From positions 1,984,001 to 2,048,000 of the forward strand of contig NZ_WING01000001.1 of assembly GCF_009793335.1 (NCBI RefSeq): a stretch of DNA of 64,000 nt. The letters are read 5' to 3'. This document shows, one piece after another, positions 16,711 to 24,613 of this stretch; position 1 is the stretch's first letter; each line of letters begins with the position of its first letter. This DNA comes from Actinomadura sp. J1-007 (GTDB taxonomy: Bacteria > Actinomycetota > Actinomycetes > Streptosporangiales > Streptosporangiaceae). Position numbers and translations under genes: made by a program. The notes beneath the pieces are model-generated. The model had not been told where the DNA came from and made no database searches. It saw nothing but the letters and a program-made list of their open reading frames with translations.

Positions 16711-18090
16711 TCAGTTGGTGGGGACTGTGGTGGCTTGGGCCTTGGGGGAGAGGAATTCCAGCGGCATCAGGGTCGGCGGGGTCTGGGGCTTGGCGGTGGC
16801 GCTGGTGTCGGAGCCGCCGCACAGGGCCTGGACGGCGTGCGCGGCCAGGGCGTTGTCGATCGGGTGCGGCATGGGCAGGCCCTCGCCGTTCAGCTTCTGG
16901 TACTTCATGAGGTTGTGGCCGAACGAGACCTGGCGCTTGCCGTCCGCGCTGGTCAGGGACTGGGTGCCCGCGCCCCACACCGCGCCGTCGTGGCCCCAGA
17001 ACGTGCCGCAGGGCAGGTCCATCGAGTAGATGCCGAGCCCGTAGTTCATCTGGACGGCGCCCTCGGCGTCCTTCACCGGGACGGTGCGCTGCATCTCCGC
17101 GACCGAGGCCCGGGAGACCAGGCCGCCGGTCAGCAGGCGCCGGTAGAAGCGGTTGAGGTCGGGCATCGTCGAGACGAGCGAGCCCGCGGTGCCGGCCCAG
17201 CTCATGTCGTAGGTGCTGTAGTCGCGGGGCGGCTTGGCGTGCCCGTACAGCGACTCGTACATCCGCGGGTGCGCGCCTTTGATGCGCGGGCCCTTCGGGA
17301 AGTAGGTGTGCTTCAGGCCGGCGCGGCGGATCACGTTGTCGCGGATGTAGGTCTCGGCCTTGGTGCCGGTCAGCTTCTCCAGGAGCTGCCCGGCGAGGAT
17401 GTAGTTGGTGTTGGAGTACGACCAGTTCTCGCCGGGCGCGCCGGTCGGCGGCGCCTGGAGGCCCCAGTCGACGAGCTGCTTCGGCGTCAGGTGGCGGAAG
17501 CGGCCCTCGTCCAGGCTCTTCGCCGACGGGTCGAGCAGCGACGGGAAGGCGTAGGCGACGTAGTCGCCGATGCCGCTGGTGTGGTTGAGGATCATCCGGA
17601 CGGTGATCTGCTCGCCCCGCTGCCCGGCGACCAGGTCGGGCAGGTAGCCGCCGATCGGCGCGTCGAGCCGGAGCCGCCCGCGCTCGACTTGCTGCATGAG
17701 CGCGGTCGCGACGAACGTCTTGGTGATGCTGCCGACCCGGTGCTCCATCTCGGGCGTGACGCGCCGTCCGGTACGGACGTCGGCCGTGCCGGAGGCGCCC
17801 TGCCAGGTCCGGTCGCCGTCCCGTACGGCGGAGTAGATGCCGTACATCCCGGCGGCGTGGACGGCGTCGAGCGTCGCGGTCAGCTTGGCCGGGTCGAACG
17901 CCGGGGCGCTGAACGCGGCGGGGGCGGTCGGCGCGGCGGGGGCGGTGGCGCCCGCCGGGCGGGAGGCCGCGGCGGACGCCGGGAAGGCGGGGGCGAGGAC
18001 GGGCGCCGCCGTCGTGAGCGCGGTGAGCGCCAGCGCGGCGGGCGCCGTCCCCGCGGCGCGCCTCAGCCGTACGAACCGCCTCGTCCTCAT
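16711..18090 (-). CDS. exported serine hydrolase, class C beta-lactamase / D-Ala-D-Ala carboxypeptidase family
   Basis: Protein of 459 aa with a basic N-terminus and a long hydrophobic Ala-rich signal segment, then a Pro/Ala linker. Catalytic motifs of the family are GSITKTFVA (SxxK), WSYSNTNYILAGQLL (YxN) and WGHDGAVWG (HxG). It acts outside the membrane, either in peptidoglycan trimming or as an esterase. The start at 18090 follows GGGAG; a further-upstream ATG (18144) has its GGGGAGG too close. It shares strand and direction with the next SDR gene, 133 bases upstream. Confidence 0.85.
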   Translation of the reverse strand: MRTRRFVRLRRAAGTAPAALALTALTTAAPVLAPAFPASAAASRPAGATAPAAPTAPAAFSAPAFDPAKLTATLDAVHAAGMYGIYSAVRDGDRTWQGASGTADVRTGRRVTPEMEHRVGSITKTFVATALMQQVERGRLRLDAPIGGYLPDLVAGQRGEQITVRMILNHTSGIGDYVAYAFPSLLDPSAKSLDEGRFRHLTPKQLVDWGLQAPPTGAPGENWSYSNTNYILAGQLLEKLTGTKAETYIRDNVIRRAGLKHTYFPKGPRIKGAHPRMYESLYGHAKPPRDYSTYDMSWAGTAGSLVSTMPDLNRFYRRLLTGGLVSRASVAEMQRTVPVKDAEGAVQMNYGLGIYSMDLPCGTFWGHDGAVWGAGTQSLTSADGKRQVSFGHNLMKYQKLNGEGLPMPHPIDNALAAHAVQALCGGSDTSATAKPQTPPTLMPLEFLSPKAQATTVPTN

Positions 18091-18223
18091 GTCGGTCCCA
18101 CTCCCGTCTCGCACCGCCACGTCAGAAGAAGTCTTCTCGGACATCCTCCCCAATGTCATCCCACCGTAGGAGGAGTTCGGCGAACGGCGGTCCCCGGGCG
18201 CCGAGACGAAGATCACGCTGGGC

Positions 18224-18952
18224 TCAGCGGCCGAGGTGCGCACCCCCGTTGACGTGCAGGACCTGCCCGGTGAGGTGCCCGGCGGCCGGGGAGGCGAGGA
18301 ACGCGATCGTGGCCCCGACGTCAGCCGGGGTCCCGGGCCTGCCGTTGGCCGTCTGGGCGATCAGGGCCGCGCGCCGTTCGCCGTCGAGGTGCTCGCCGAA
18401 GAACTCGGTGTCCTCGATGTAGCCGGGCGCGACCACGTTGGCCGTGATCCCCCGCGCTCCGACCTGGAACGCCAGCTCGGCGTTCCACGCCTCCACCCCG
18501 GCCTTGGCCGCCCCGTAGGCGGCCCCGCCGCCGCGGGCCGCCGCGATCGAGCCGACGGTGACGATCCGGCCGCCGTCCGCGAGCCGCGGCGCGAGGGCGG
18601 TCGTCACGAGCGCGGCGCTGATCAGGTTGGCCTCCAGGTTGGCGAGCCAGGCGTCGCGGACCGCGGCGAGGCCCTCCGGGGCGGGACGGCCGATGCCGGT
18701 GTTGCCGCCCGCGTTGTTGACCAGCACGTCCACCCGTTCCGGCAGGTCGGGGAGCGCGGCCTCGATCGCGGCCGGGTCGGCCGCGTCGAACGGCACGGCC
18801 CGGACGGCCGGGCCGATCGCGGCCGCCGCCTCGGCCAGCACCCCGGCGCGCCGGCCGGTGATGACGACCTCCAGGCCGTCCGCGGCCAGGGCCTCGGCCG
18901 CCGCCCGGCCGATGCCGGTCCCGCCGCCGGTGACCACAGCGGTGCGCGTCAT
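18224..18952 (-). CDS. short-chain dehydrogenase/reductase under MarR control
   Basis: Classical SDR of 242 aa: VVTGGGTGIGRAA, ITGRRAGVL, VLVNNAGGNTG, GRIVTVGSIAA, AYGAAKAGVEAWNAELAFQVGARGITANVVAPGYIEDTEFF. The Arg pair after strand 2 favours NADP(H). AAGGAGGAGCG gives a strong ribosome site before the ATG at 18952. It diverges from a MarR gene with a symmetrical operator-like element between them. The substrate cannot be read from the sequence. Confidence 0.88.
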   Translation of the reverse strand: MTRTAVVTGGGTGIGRAAAEALAADGLEVVITGRRAGVLAEAAAAIGPAVRAVPFDAADPAAIEAALPDLPERVDVLVNNAGGNTGIGRPAPEGLAAVRDAWLANLEANLISAALVTTALAPRLADGGRIVTVGSIAAARGGGAAYGAAKAGVEAWNAELAFQVGARGITANVVAPGYIEDTEFFGEHLDGERRAALIAQTANGRPGTPADVGATIAFLASPAAGHLTGQVLHVNGGAHLGR

Positions 18953-18966
18953 CGCTCCTCCTTGTT

Positions 18967-18980
18967 GTTTAGACCTAAAC
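18967..18980. promoter_or_regulatory. MarR-type operator candidate GTTTAG-AC-CTAAAC
   Basis: A perfect 14-bp inverted repeat in the 50-base gap between the SDR and the MarR gene. The AGACCTAAA core recurs at 19561-19569 in front of the TetR gene, so the two sites may be read by one regulator. The -10-like TACGCT (18990-18995) for the MarR gene follows directly. Confidence 0.6.
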
Positions 18981-19002
18981 TTCGTCCGGTACGCTATGCG
19001 CT

Positions 19003-19551
19003 GTGGACGGAGCACGCAAACCCGACGCGGTGGACGCGATCCAGGAGGCATGGGCCAGGGAGCGGCCCGGCACCCCGGTCGAGTCGATCGGGATCATCAC
19101 CCGCGTGTGGCGGGCCGCCAAGCTGCTCGGCGACGAGCGGCGCCGCACCCTCGCCCGGCTCGGCATCGACGCCGCGACCCTCGACCTGCTGTCCACGCTG
19201 CGGCGCGACGGCGCGCCGTACTCGATGACGCCGGCGCGGCTGAAGCGGGCGTCCATGATCACCGCGGGCGCGATCACCCAGCGGGTGGCGCGGGCCGAGG
19301 CGGCGGGCCTGGTGGCGACCGAGCGGGGCCCGCGCGGGCGCACGTCGGCGGTGGCGCTGACGGAGGCCGGGCACCGGCTCGTCGAGGACAGCGTCAACCG
19401 GCTGCTGACGTACGAGAACACGCTGCTGGACCATCTGGACGAGACCCAGCGCGAGGAGCTGACCGAGCTGCTGCGGCACCTGTTGGACGGCCTGGTCGAA
19501 CGCCTCGGCGCGGACCCGTCGCCGGGCCAGGTGGGCGACTCGGGACCGTGA
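19003..19551 (+). CDS. MarR-family transcriptional regulator
   Basis: Protein of 182 aa with the MarR winged helix: LARLGIDAATLDLLSTLRRDG, PARLKRASMITAGAITQRVARAEAAGLVATERGPRGRTSAVALTEAG. Helical ends provide the dimer interface. The GTG at 19003 has no ribosome site and lies 8 bases after a -10-like TACGCT, fitting a leaderless mRNA. It is divergent from the SDR gene and most likely represses it through 18967-18980. The nearby TetR gene may belong to the same circuit. Confidence 0.85.
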   Translation: MDGARKPDAVDAIQEAWARERPGTPVESIGIITRVWRAAKLLGDERRRTLARLGIDAATLDLLSTLRRDGAPYSMTPARLKRASMITAGAITQRVARAEAAGLVATERGPRGRTSAVALTEAGHRLVEDSVNRLLTYENTLLDHLDETQREELTELLRHLLDGLVERLGADPSPGQVGDSGP

Positions 19552-19561
19552 TTTTGTAGCA

Positions 19562-19577
19562 GACCTAAATTTAGGTC
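19562..19577. promoter_or_regulatory. perfect palindrome GACCTAAATTTAGGTC before the TetR gene
   Basis: A fully symmetric 16-bp site, 22 bases before the TetR start and just after the MarR gene. It shares AGACCTAAA with the site at 18967-18980. Either the MarR protein controls both promoters, or the TetR protein does. Confidence 0.6.
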
Positions 19578-19598
19578 GGGCTGTGGCAGCATGAGGCC

Positions 19599-20237
19599 AT
19601 GAGCGAGCGGAACACCGGCCTGCGGGCCATGAAGAAGCGCCAGACCAGGCAGAACATCTCCCACCACGCCACCCGGCTGTTCCTGGAGCGCGGCTTCGAC
19701 AAGGTGACGATCGCCGACGTCGCCGCGGCGGCCCAGGTCGCCAAGATGACGGTGACCAACTACTTCCCGCGCAAGGAGGACCTCGCGCTCGACCTCCGCG
19801 AGGTCTTCGTCGAGCTGCCCGCCGAGCTGGTGCGCGGGCGCGGGCAGGGCGAGTCGGCGCTGGAGGCGCTGCGGCGCGGCTTCCTCGACGCGGTCGAACG
19901 GCGCGACGCGGTGCTCGGCTTCTCCGGCCCGCCGTTCGCCCGGATGATCACCGGCAGCCCGGCGCTGGCGGCGCGCCTGCGCGAGTTCCACGAGGACCGC
20001 GAGCACGCCCTCGCCGCCGTGCTCGCCGAGGAGACCGGGGCCGCGGCGGACGACCTGGTCCCGCGCCTCGCGGCCGTCCAGCTCGTCGGCGTCTACCGCG
20101 TGCTGTTCGACGAGGCGCTGCGCCGGACGATCGACGGGCAGGGCCACGACGAGGTCGCCGCGGCCCTCGAACCGGCCGGCCGCGCCGCGTTCGACCTGCT
20201 CGCGCCGGTGCTCGGGGACTACGCCAGGCGCGGGTGA
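19599..20237 (+). CDS. TetR-family regulator
   Basis: Protein of 212 aa with an acyl-TetR-like HTH: TRQNISHHATRLFLERGFDKVTIADVAAAAQVAKMTVTNYFPRKEDLALDL. The C-terminal domain is Ala-rich and lacks recognisable ligand residues. It follows the MarR gene by 47 bases, with a palindrome in the gap, and precedes the NCS1 permease. It could regulate the SDR/MarR pair, itself, or the permease; the palindrome favours autoregulation. Confidence 0.85.
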   Translation: MSERNTGLRAMKKRQTRQNISHHATRLFLERGFDKVTIADVAAAAQVAKMTVTNYFPRKEDLALDLREVFVELPAELVRGRGQGESALEALRRGFLDAVERRDAVLGFSGPPFARMITGSPALAARLREFHEDREHALAAVLAEETGAAADDLVPRLAAVQLVGVYRVLFDEALRRTIDGQGHDEVAAALEPAGRAAFDLLAPVLGDYARRG

Positions 20238-20260
20238 CCCTTGTCACGCCACCGCCTCCA

Positions 20261-20300
20261 TATGTAATGTCACCACATGTACATGTATTACATGTGACCA
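20261..20300. promoter_or_regulatory. AT-rich operator region of the NCS1 permease
   Basis: This 40-bp island of low GC contains ACATGTACATGT (20275-20286, palindromic), TGTAATGTCAC and ATTACATGTGAC. The last two make an imperfect outer inverted repeat. The ACATGTGA element (20290-20297) recurs on the opposite strand at 31919-31926, in front of the catabolic operon. Binding by the FadR-type GntR encoded at 21835-22584 is inferred. Confidence 0.5.
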
Positions 20301-20303
20301 GAT

Positions 20304-21764
20304 ATGGACGGGCGTATGACCGAAGAGCCGCGGGTCCAGGAGGATCTGGCGAAGAAGTACCGCCAGCCGAAAGGCGTCGAGCAGTTCGGGGTCGAGGCGA
20401 TCCCCGACCATCTGAGGACCGTCCGATGGTGGGACATCTTCGCGATGGTGCTGAACTTCGTCGTCAATCCCGGCACCATCGTGATCAGCGGCGCGCTGGT
20501 CGCGGCCGGGATGTCGCTGTGGGAGGCGATGCTCACCGGCTTCCTCAGCATCGCGGTCGGGTTCAGCGCGTACCTGGTCGCCGCCACGGTCGGCGTCGAC
20601 TACGGCATCCCCGGCCTGGTGAGCATGCGCGGCGTGTTCGGCGTGCGGGGCGCGGCGCTGACCTCGGTCCTGCGCGCGGTGTCCAGCGTCTACTGGTTCG
20701 CGTTCCAGACGGCGTCGGGGTCGATCGGGATCGCGGCCGTGCTGCGCGCGCTGCTGCACCGCGACATCCCGCTCAACGTGATCGTCGTCTGCTTCGCGAT
20801 CTTCCAGATCCTGGTGGCGACGGTCGGGTACGACTCGCTGAAGGCGCTGTCCCGGGTCGCGTTCTTCCTCAAGATCGCGTTCTCGGTGGTCATCGTGGTC
20901 GTGCTGATGACCTACCCGCAGTCGAGCTACCACCCGGACGCGGTGTTCTCGTTCGCGGGCAGCACGGGCGGCAAGGTCGCGCTGATCGCGCTGTGGACGA
21001 CCAGCATGGCGGCGGCGTGGTTCTCCAACTTCACCGACGCCGCCGACTTCTGCCGCTACTCCAAGACGCGGGTCGACATGTGGCTCGGCACGTTCATGGC
21101 CGCCGTCGTCGGCCAGCTCATCTGCTCGCTGCTCGGCGGGTACGCGGTCGCGGCGGTGCTCGGCAAGAGCGACAACCCGTTCGACGTGATCGTCACCGCC
21201 TCGCAGGGCGCGGTCTGGCTGCTGCTGATGATCCTGCTCTACATCGTCCTGGACAACTGGACGATCAACGTCCAGAACCTCTACACGGCGGGCCTCGCGG
21301 TCACCAGCCTGTTCTCCCGGATCGGCCGCTTCTGGGGGACGCTCGGCGTCGGCGTGGTCGGCCTCGGGTTCTCGCTGGCCCCTGGCCTGATCAGCGGCTA
21401 CACCGGCTATATGGACAAGCTGGCCGCGCTGTTCGCGCCGATGGCGGGCGTCTTCATCGCCCACTACGTGGTGCTGCTGCGCACGAAGCTGGACGTCCCG
21501 GCGCTGTTCGGGCAGGACGAGTCGCGCTACTGGTACTGGCGGGGCTTCAACTGGGTCGCGCTGTTCTGGGTGGTGGTCGGCTACTTCGTCAACACCAACG
21601 TCCCGGCCCGCTACCTGAACATCCTCGTCACGGCGGTCTCGATGGGGGCCCTGTACCTGGTGACGATGGCGATCGCGACGCGCCGTTCGGCCGCCGCCGC
21701 GGCCGGCGCCCAGCCGGCGGACGTCCGCCTGGAGGCGCCGGACCCCGAGAAGGTCACGGCCTGA
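20304..21764 (+). CDS. NCS1-family nucleobase/hydantoin permease
   Basis: Protein of 486 aa with about 12 membrane spans, of the nucleobase:cation symporter-1 family (CodB, hydantoin, allantoin and uracil carriers). Typical parts are NFVVNPGTIVISGALVAAGMSLWEAMLTG in span 1, the MRGVFGVRGAALTSVLRAVSSVYWFAFQT region, and an acidic C-terminal tail. The start may instead be ATG 20316, which has GGACGG before it. Together with the downstream dihydropyrimidinase cluster it suggests uptake of a cyclic nitrogen compound. An operator-like region lies directly upstream. Confidence 0.85.
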   Translation: MDGRMTEEPRVQEDLAKKYRQPKGVEQFGVEAIPDHLRTVRWWDIFAMVLNFVVNPGTIVISGALVAAGMSLWEAMLTGFLSIAVGFSAYLVAATVGVDYGIPGLVSMRGVFGVRGAALTSVLRAVSSVYWFAFQTASGSIGIAAVLRALLHRDIPLNVIVVCFAIFQILVATVGYDSLKALSRVAFFLKIAFSVVIVVVLMTYPQSSYHPDAVFSFAGSTGGKVALIALWTTSMAAAWFSNFTDAADFCRYSKTRVDMWLGTFMAAVVGQLICSLLGGYAVAAVLGKSDNPFDVIVTASQGAVWLLLMILLYIVLDNWTINVQNLYTAGLAVTSLFSRIGRFWGTLGVGVVGLGFSLAPGLISGYTGYMDKLAALFAPMAGVFIAHYVVLLRTKLDVPALFGQDESRYWYWRGFNWVALFWVVVGYFVNTNVPARYLNILVTAVSMGALYLVTMAIATRRSAAAAAGAQPADVRLEAPDPEKVTA

Positions 21765-21834
21765 ACGGCCCGAACCGCCTGAACGGCCTGACGCGTCGGC
21801 TCTCCTTCCCGGCCGGGAAGGAGGGCCGGCGGGT

Positions 21835-22584
21835 TCAGGAGCGGTCGGCCTGGAACTCGGCGACCCACTCCTGGATGCCGGTCATGTGCTTGTTGACGGC
21901 CTTGCGGGCCCCGGCGGGGTCGCGCTTCTGGAGGGCGTGCAGGATGGCCTGGTGCTCGGTGACCGAGCGGGCGAGCTGGCCCTCGCGGGAGAAGGTGACC
22001 TCGCGGGACTCGGCGAGCACGTTGTTCAGCTCGGTGAGCAGGCGCGGGAGCAGCTCGCCCTTGGACGCCTCGGCGATCGACAGGTGGAACGCGACGTCGA
22101 GCCGGACGGCCTCGGCGAGGTCGGGCCGCTCGGCCTCGGCCTCGGCCTTGAACGCGGCGCAGGCCCGTTCGACCGCGCCGATCCCGTCGCCCTCGGCGCG
22201 CTTGGCGACCTCCTCGGCGGCGAGCTCGTCGAGCGCGCCGCGGACCTTGAGCAGTTCGAGCAGCTCGTCGCGGTGCAGCTCCAGGTACTTGGCGAACGGC
22301 CCGGCGTACTGGTCGTTCACGCTCTCGCGGACGAACGCGCCGCGGCCGTGCTGGATGACGATGAGGTTCATCGCCTCAAGGCCGGCGAGCGCCTCGCGGA
22401 CGCTGACCCGGCTCACCCCGAAGTCGCGGCACAGCTCGCGCTCGGAGGGCAGCGGCGAGCCCGCGGGGAAGTCGCCGCGCTGGATCGCGGCCATGATCTG
22501 CTCGCGGACCTGGTGGGTGGGACTGACCCTGCGAACGGTCTGGAACCGTGGCGAGCCGGTCGTGGGAGTCTCCCCCGCTGCCAT
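21835..22584 (-). CDS. GntR-family regulator, FadR subfamily (FCD domain)
   Basis: Protein of 249 aa. The winged HTH is VREQIMAAIQRGDFPAGSPLPSERELCRDFGVSRVSVREALAGLEAMNLIVIQHGRGAFVRE, followed by an all-helical FCD domain with metal-type His/Asp residues (RLDVAFHLSIAEAS, EHQAILHAL). ATG 22584 has GGAGA upstream; TATGAT on the minus strand (22682-22687) could be its -10. It lies between the permease and the catabolic operon and is their likely regulator. A close paralogue with the same recognition sequence (GVSRVSVREALAGLEAM) is at 61440-62183. Confidence 0.88.
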   Translation of the reverse strand: MAAGETPTTGSPRFQTVRRVSPTHQVREQIMAAIQRGDFPAGSPLPSERELCRDFGVSRVSVREALAGLEAMNLIVIQHGRGAFVRESVNDQYAGPFAKYLELHRDELLELLKVRGALDELAAEEVAKRAEGDGIGAVERACAAFKAEAEAERPDLAEAVRLDVAFHLSIAEASKGELLPRLLTELNNVLAESREVTFSREGQLARSVTEHQAILHALQKRDPAGARKAVNKHMTGIQEWVAEFQADRS

Positions 22585-22698
22585 CGCGGCGTCTCCGATT
22601 CTGATGTCGGTCGTGGCCCGACCAGCGCTTGCGGCCGGGTGGGCCGTCCGTGCGATACGCGCCGGTAACAACGCGCAACACATCATACATCTTTCCAG

Positions 22699-23043
22699 TC
22701 AGCCGGGTCGGCCGTTTCCGAAGACGGGCAGCAGGGCGTCGATCTCCACCGCCGCGAACACCCCCGCCCGGGTGAACGGGTCGTCCGCGACGAACGCCTC
22801 GGCCGCCTCGCGCGACGCGACGGCCAGCACGAACAGCTGCCCGCACCGGGTCGCGCCGTCCTCGGCGACGAGCGGACCCGACAGCGCGATCATGTCAGCC
22901 CGCGCGTCCACGTACCGGCGATGCGCGTCCAGCGACGCCTCGCGGAGGGGGCCGGATCCGGCCACGTCGCGGCACCGGACGGCGAAGTGGAGCGCCCCGG
23001 TGCGCGGCGCGGCACCGGGGCGGCCCGCGGGCGCGTCCGCCAT
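22699..23043 (-). CDS. YciI-like protein
   Basis: Protein of 114 aa of the YciI family: LHFAVRCRDVAGSGPLREASLDAHRRYVDA, MIALSGPLVAEDGATRCGQLFVLAVASREAAEAFVADDPFTRAGVF. The conserved His and the DDPF block are present. YciI-like proteins include chlorohydroquinone/5-chlorohydroxyhydroquinone dehydrochlorinases and muconolactone-isomerase-like ferredoxin-fold enzymes, so a catalytic step in the operon is possible. Its ATG overlaps the SDR stop (TGATG), and it is the last gene of the operon. Confidence 0.8.
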   Translation of the reverse strand: MADAPAGRPGAAPRTGALHFAVRCRDVAGSGPLREASLDAHRRYVDARADMIALSGPLVAEDGATRCGQLFVLAVASREAAEAFVADDPFTRAGVFAAVEIDALLPVFGNGRPG

Positions 23044-23792
23044 CAGGCGGTGACGGCGGCGTCGATGGCGATCTCCGCGCCGGTGATGTAGCGGCTGCCG
23101 TCCCCGGCCAGGAACAGCACCAGCTCGGCGACCTCCTCGGGCGTCCCGAGGCGGCCGGACGGGATGAAGCCCGCCAGCCGGGCCCGGTTCTCCGCGCCGC
23201 CCTCGATCATCGGGGTGTCGATCACGCCGGGGCAGATCGCGTTGACCCGGATGCCGTCGCCGGCGTGCTCGTGCGCGGCGGCCCGCGTCATGCCGCGCAC
23301 CGCCCACTTGCTCGCCGCGTACGCGAACGGCATCCCGCCGCCCTTCAGCCCTGCCGTGGAGCAGGTGTTGACGATCGACCCGCCGCCCGCCGCGCGCATG
23401 GCCGGGACGACGGCGCGCATGCCGAGGTAGACGCCGGTCTGGTTGATCTCCACGACGCGGCGGTACTGCTCGGGCGAGGTGCCGGTCAGCCCCTCGTCGA
23501 GCCAGACCCCGGCGTTGTTGACCAGGACGTCGATCCGCCCGTACGCGGCCAGGACGTTCTCGGCGAGCGCGTCCCACGCCGCCTCGTCGGTGACGTCGAG
23601 CGGGACGAACCGTCCGGGCCGCGCCAGCTCGGCGGCCACCCGCTCGCCCTCGCTGCCCGGCAGGTCGGCGACCACCACGGCGGCCCCGTGCTCGGCGAGC
23701 AGCCGGGCCTCGGCCGCGCCCTGCCCGGCGTACGACCCCGCGCCGGTCACGATCGCGGTCCTGCCCTCCAGCGAGCCTTCCAGCGAGCCCAT
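23043..23792 (-). CDS. short-chain dehydrogenase/reductase of the catabolic operon
   Basis: Protein of 249 aa, classical SDR: TAIVTGAGSYAGQGAAEARLL, VVVADLPGSEG (Asp after strand 2, NAD preference), VLVNNAGVWLDEG, GSIVNTCSTAGLKGG, YAASKWAVRGMTRAAAHEHAGDGIRVNAICPGVIDTPMIEGG. ATG 23792 lies within 2 bases of the upstream stop. Probably oxidises an alcohol intermediate of the pathway; the substrate is unknown. Confidence 0.87.
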   Translation of the reverse strand: MGSLEGSLEGRTAIVTGAGSYAGQGAAEARLLAEHGAAVVVADLPGSEGERVAAELARPGRFVPLDVTDEAAWDALAENVLAAYGRIDVLVNNAGVWLDEGLTGTSPEQYRRVVEINQTGVYLGMRAVVPAMRAAGGGSIVNTCSTAGLKGGGMPFAYAASKWAVRGMTRAAAHEHAGDGIRVNAICPGVIDTPMIEGGAENRARLAGFIPSGRLGTPEEVAELVLFLAGDGSRYITGAEIAIDAAVTA

Positions 23793-23793
23793 G

Positions 23794-24609
23794 TCAGGCC
23801 CCCTTCCCGCGCGCCCGGCACCACCGCGCCGGGAAGTGCGCCTCGATCGCCGCGACGGCGGTCTCGGGCCGCCCGTCGCTCGGCACGGTCTCGAACGTGA
23901 TCGTCCCGTCCCAGCCGAGCCGGTCCAGGACACCGCGCAGATGGACGAAGTCGATCTCCCCCGCGCCCGGCTCGTGCCGGCCGGGGACCTCGGCGACGTC
24001 GAAGCGCGCCAGCCACGGCGCCGCCGCCTCCAGGTGCTCGGTCAGCCGGCCGCCGACGAGCTGCTGGTGGAACGCGTCGAACGCGACGCCCACCACGTCC
24101 GGGGCGCCCGCCTGCCGGGCGGCCGACACGACCTCGCCCACCTCGTCCCACAGGTAGCCGGGCAGGAAGACGGTGTTGAGGTGCTCCAGGACGAGCGTCA
24201 CGCCGCTGCCCCGCGCCAGCTCGGCCGCCGCCGCGACGCCCTCGACGCACGCGGCGCGCAGGGCCTCGGCGGGCAGCGGCGGCGCCGGGACGACCCGTCC
24301 GCCCGCGATCGCGTTGGAGAACAGGTGGAGCTGCCGCGCGCCGACCCGCACCGCCGTCTCCAGCGAACGGGCCAGCTCGTCCAGCGCGTCCCCGCGCGCC
24401 GCCGGGTCGCACAGCGGATGGTCGCGGTTGCCGAAGAAGCCGTTGACGCCCGCGCCGGACTCCCGCCCGGCCGCCGCGACGGCGTCGATGTCGCTGGTCC
24501 GCCAGTCCCAGAGGTCGACCAGGTCGAACCCGGCGGCGCCGGCCGCGCGCACGCGCTCGGCGTACGGCCGGTCCCGCCACATCGTCTCGACCGAGACCGA
24601 GCGCAGCAC
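23794..24609 (-). CDS. hydroxypyruvate isomerase / xylose isomerase-like TIM-barrel protein
   Basis: Protein of 271 aa of the AP endonuclease 2 / sugar-phosphate-isomerase-like TIM-barrel family. Visible are GFDLVDLWDW, GARQLHLFSNAIAGG, VTLVLEHLNTVFLPGYLW (metal Glu), VVGVAFDAFHQQLVGG (Asp/His), and IDFVHLRGVLDRLGWDGTITFETVPS (terminal metal Glu). The GTG start lies 4 bases after the dihydropyrimidinase stop. Members isomerise hydroxypyruvate or epimerise keto-sugars; its role here is open. Confidence 0.8.
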   Translation of the reverse strand: MLRSVSVETMWRDRPYAERVRAAGAAGFDLVDLWDWRTSDIDAVAAAGRESGAGVNGFFGNRDHPLCDPAARGDALDELARSLETAVRVGARQLHLFSNAIAGGRVVPAPPLPAEALRAACVEGVAAAAELARGSGVTLVLEHLNTVFLPGYLWDEVGEVVSAARQAGAPDVVGVAFDAFHQQLVGGRLTEHLEAAAPWLARFDVAEVPGRHEPGAGEIDFVHLRGVLDRLGWDGTITFETVPSDGRPETAVAAIEAHFPARWCRARGKGA

Positions 24610-24613
24610 CGCG

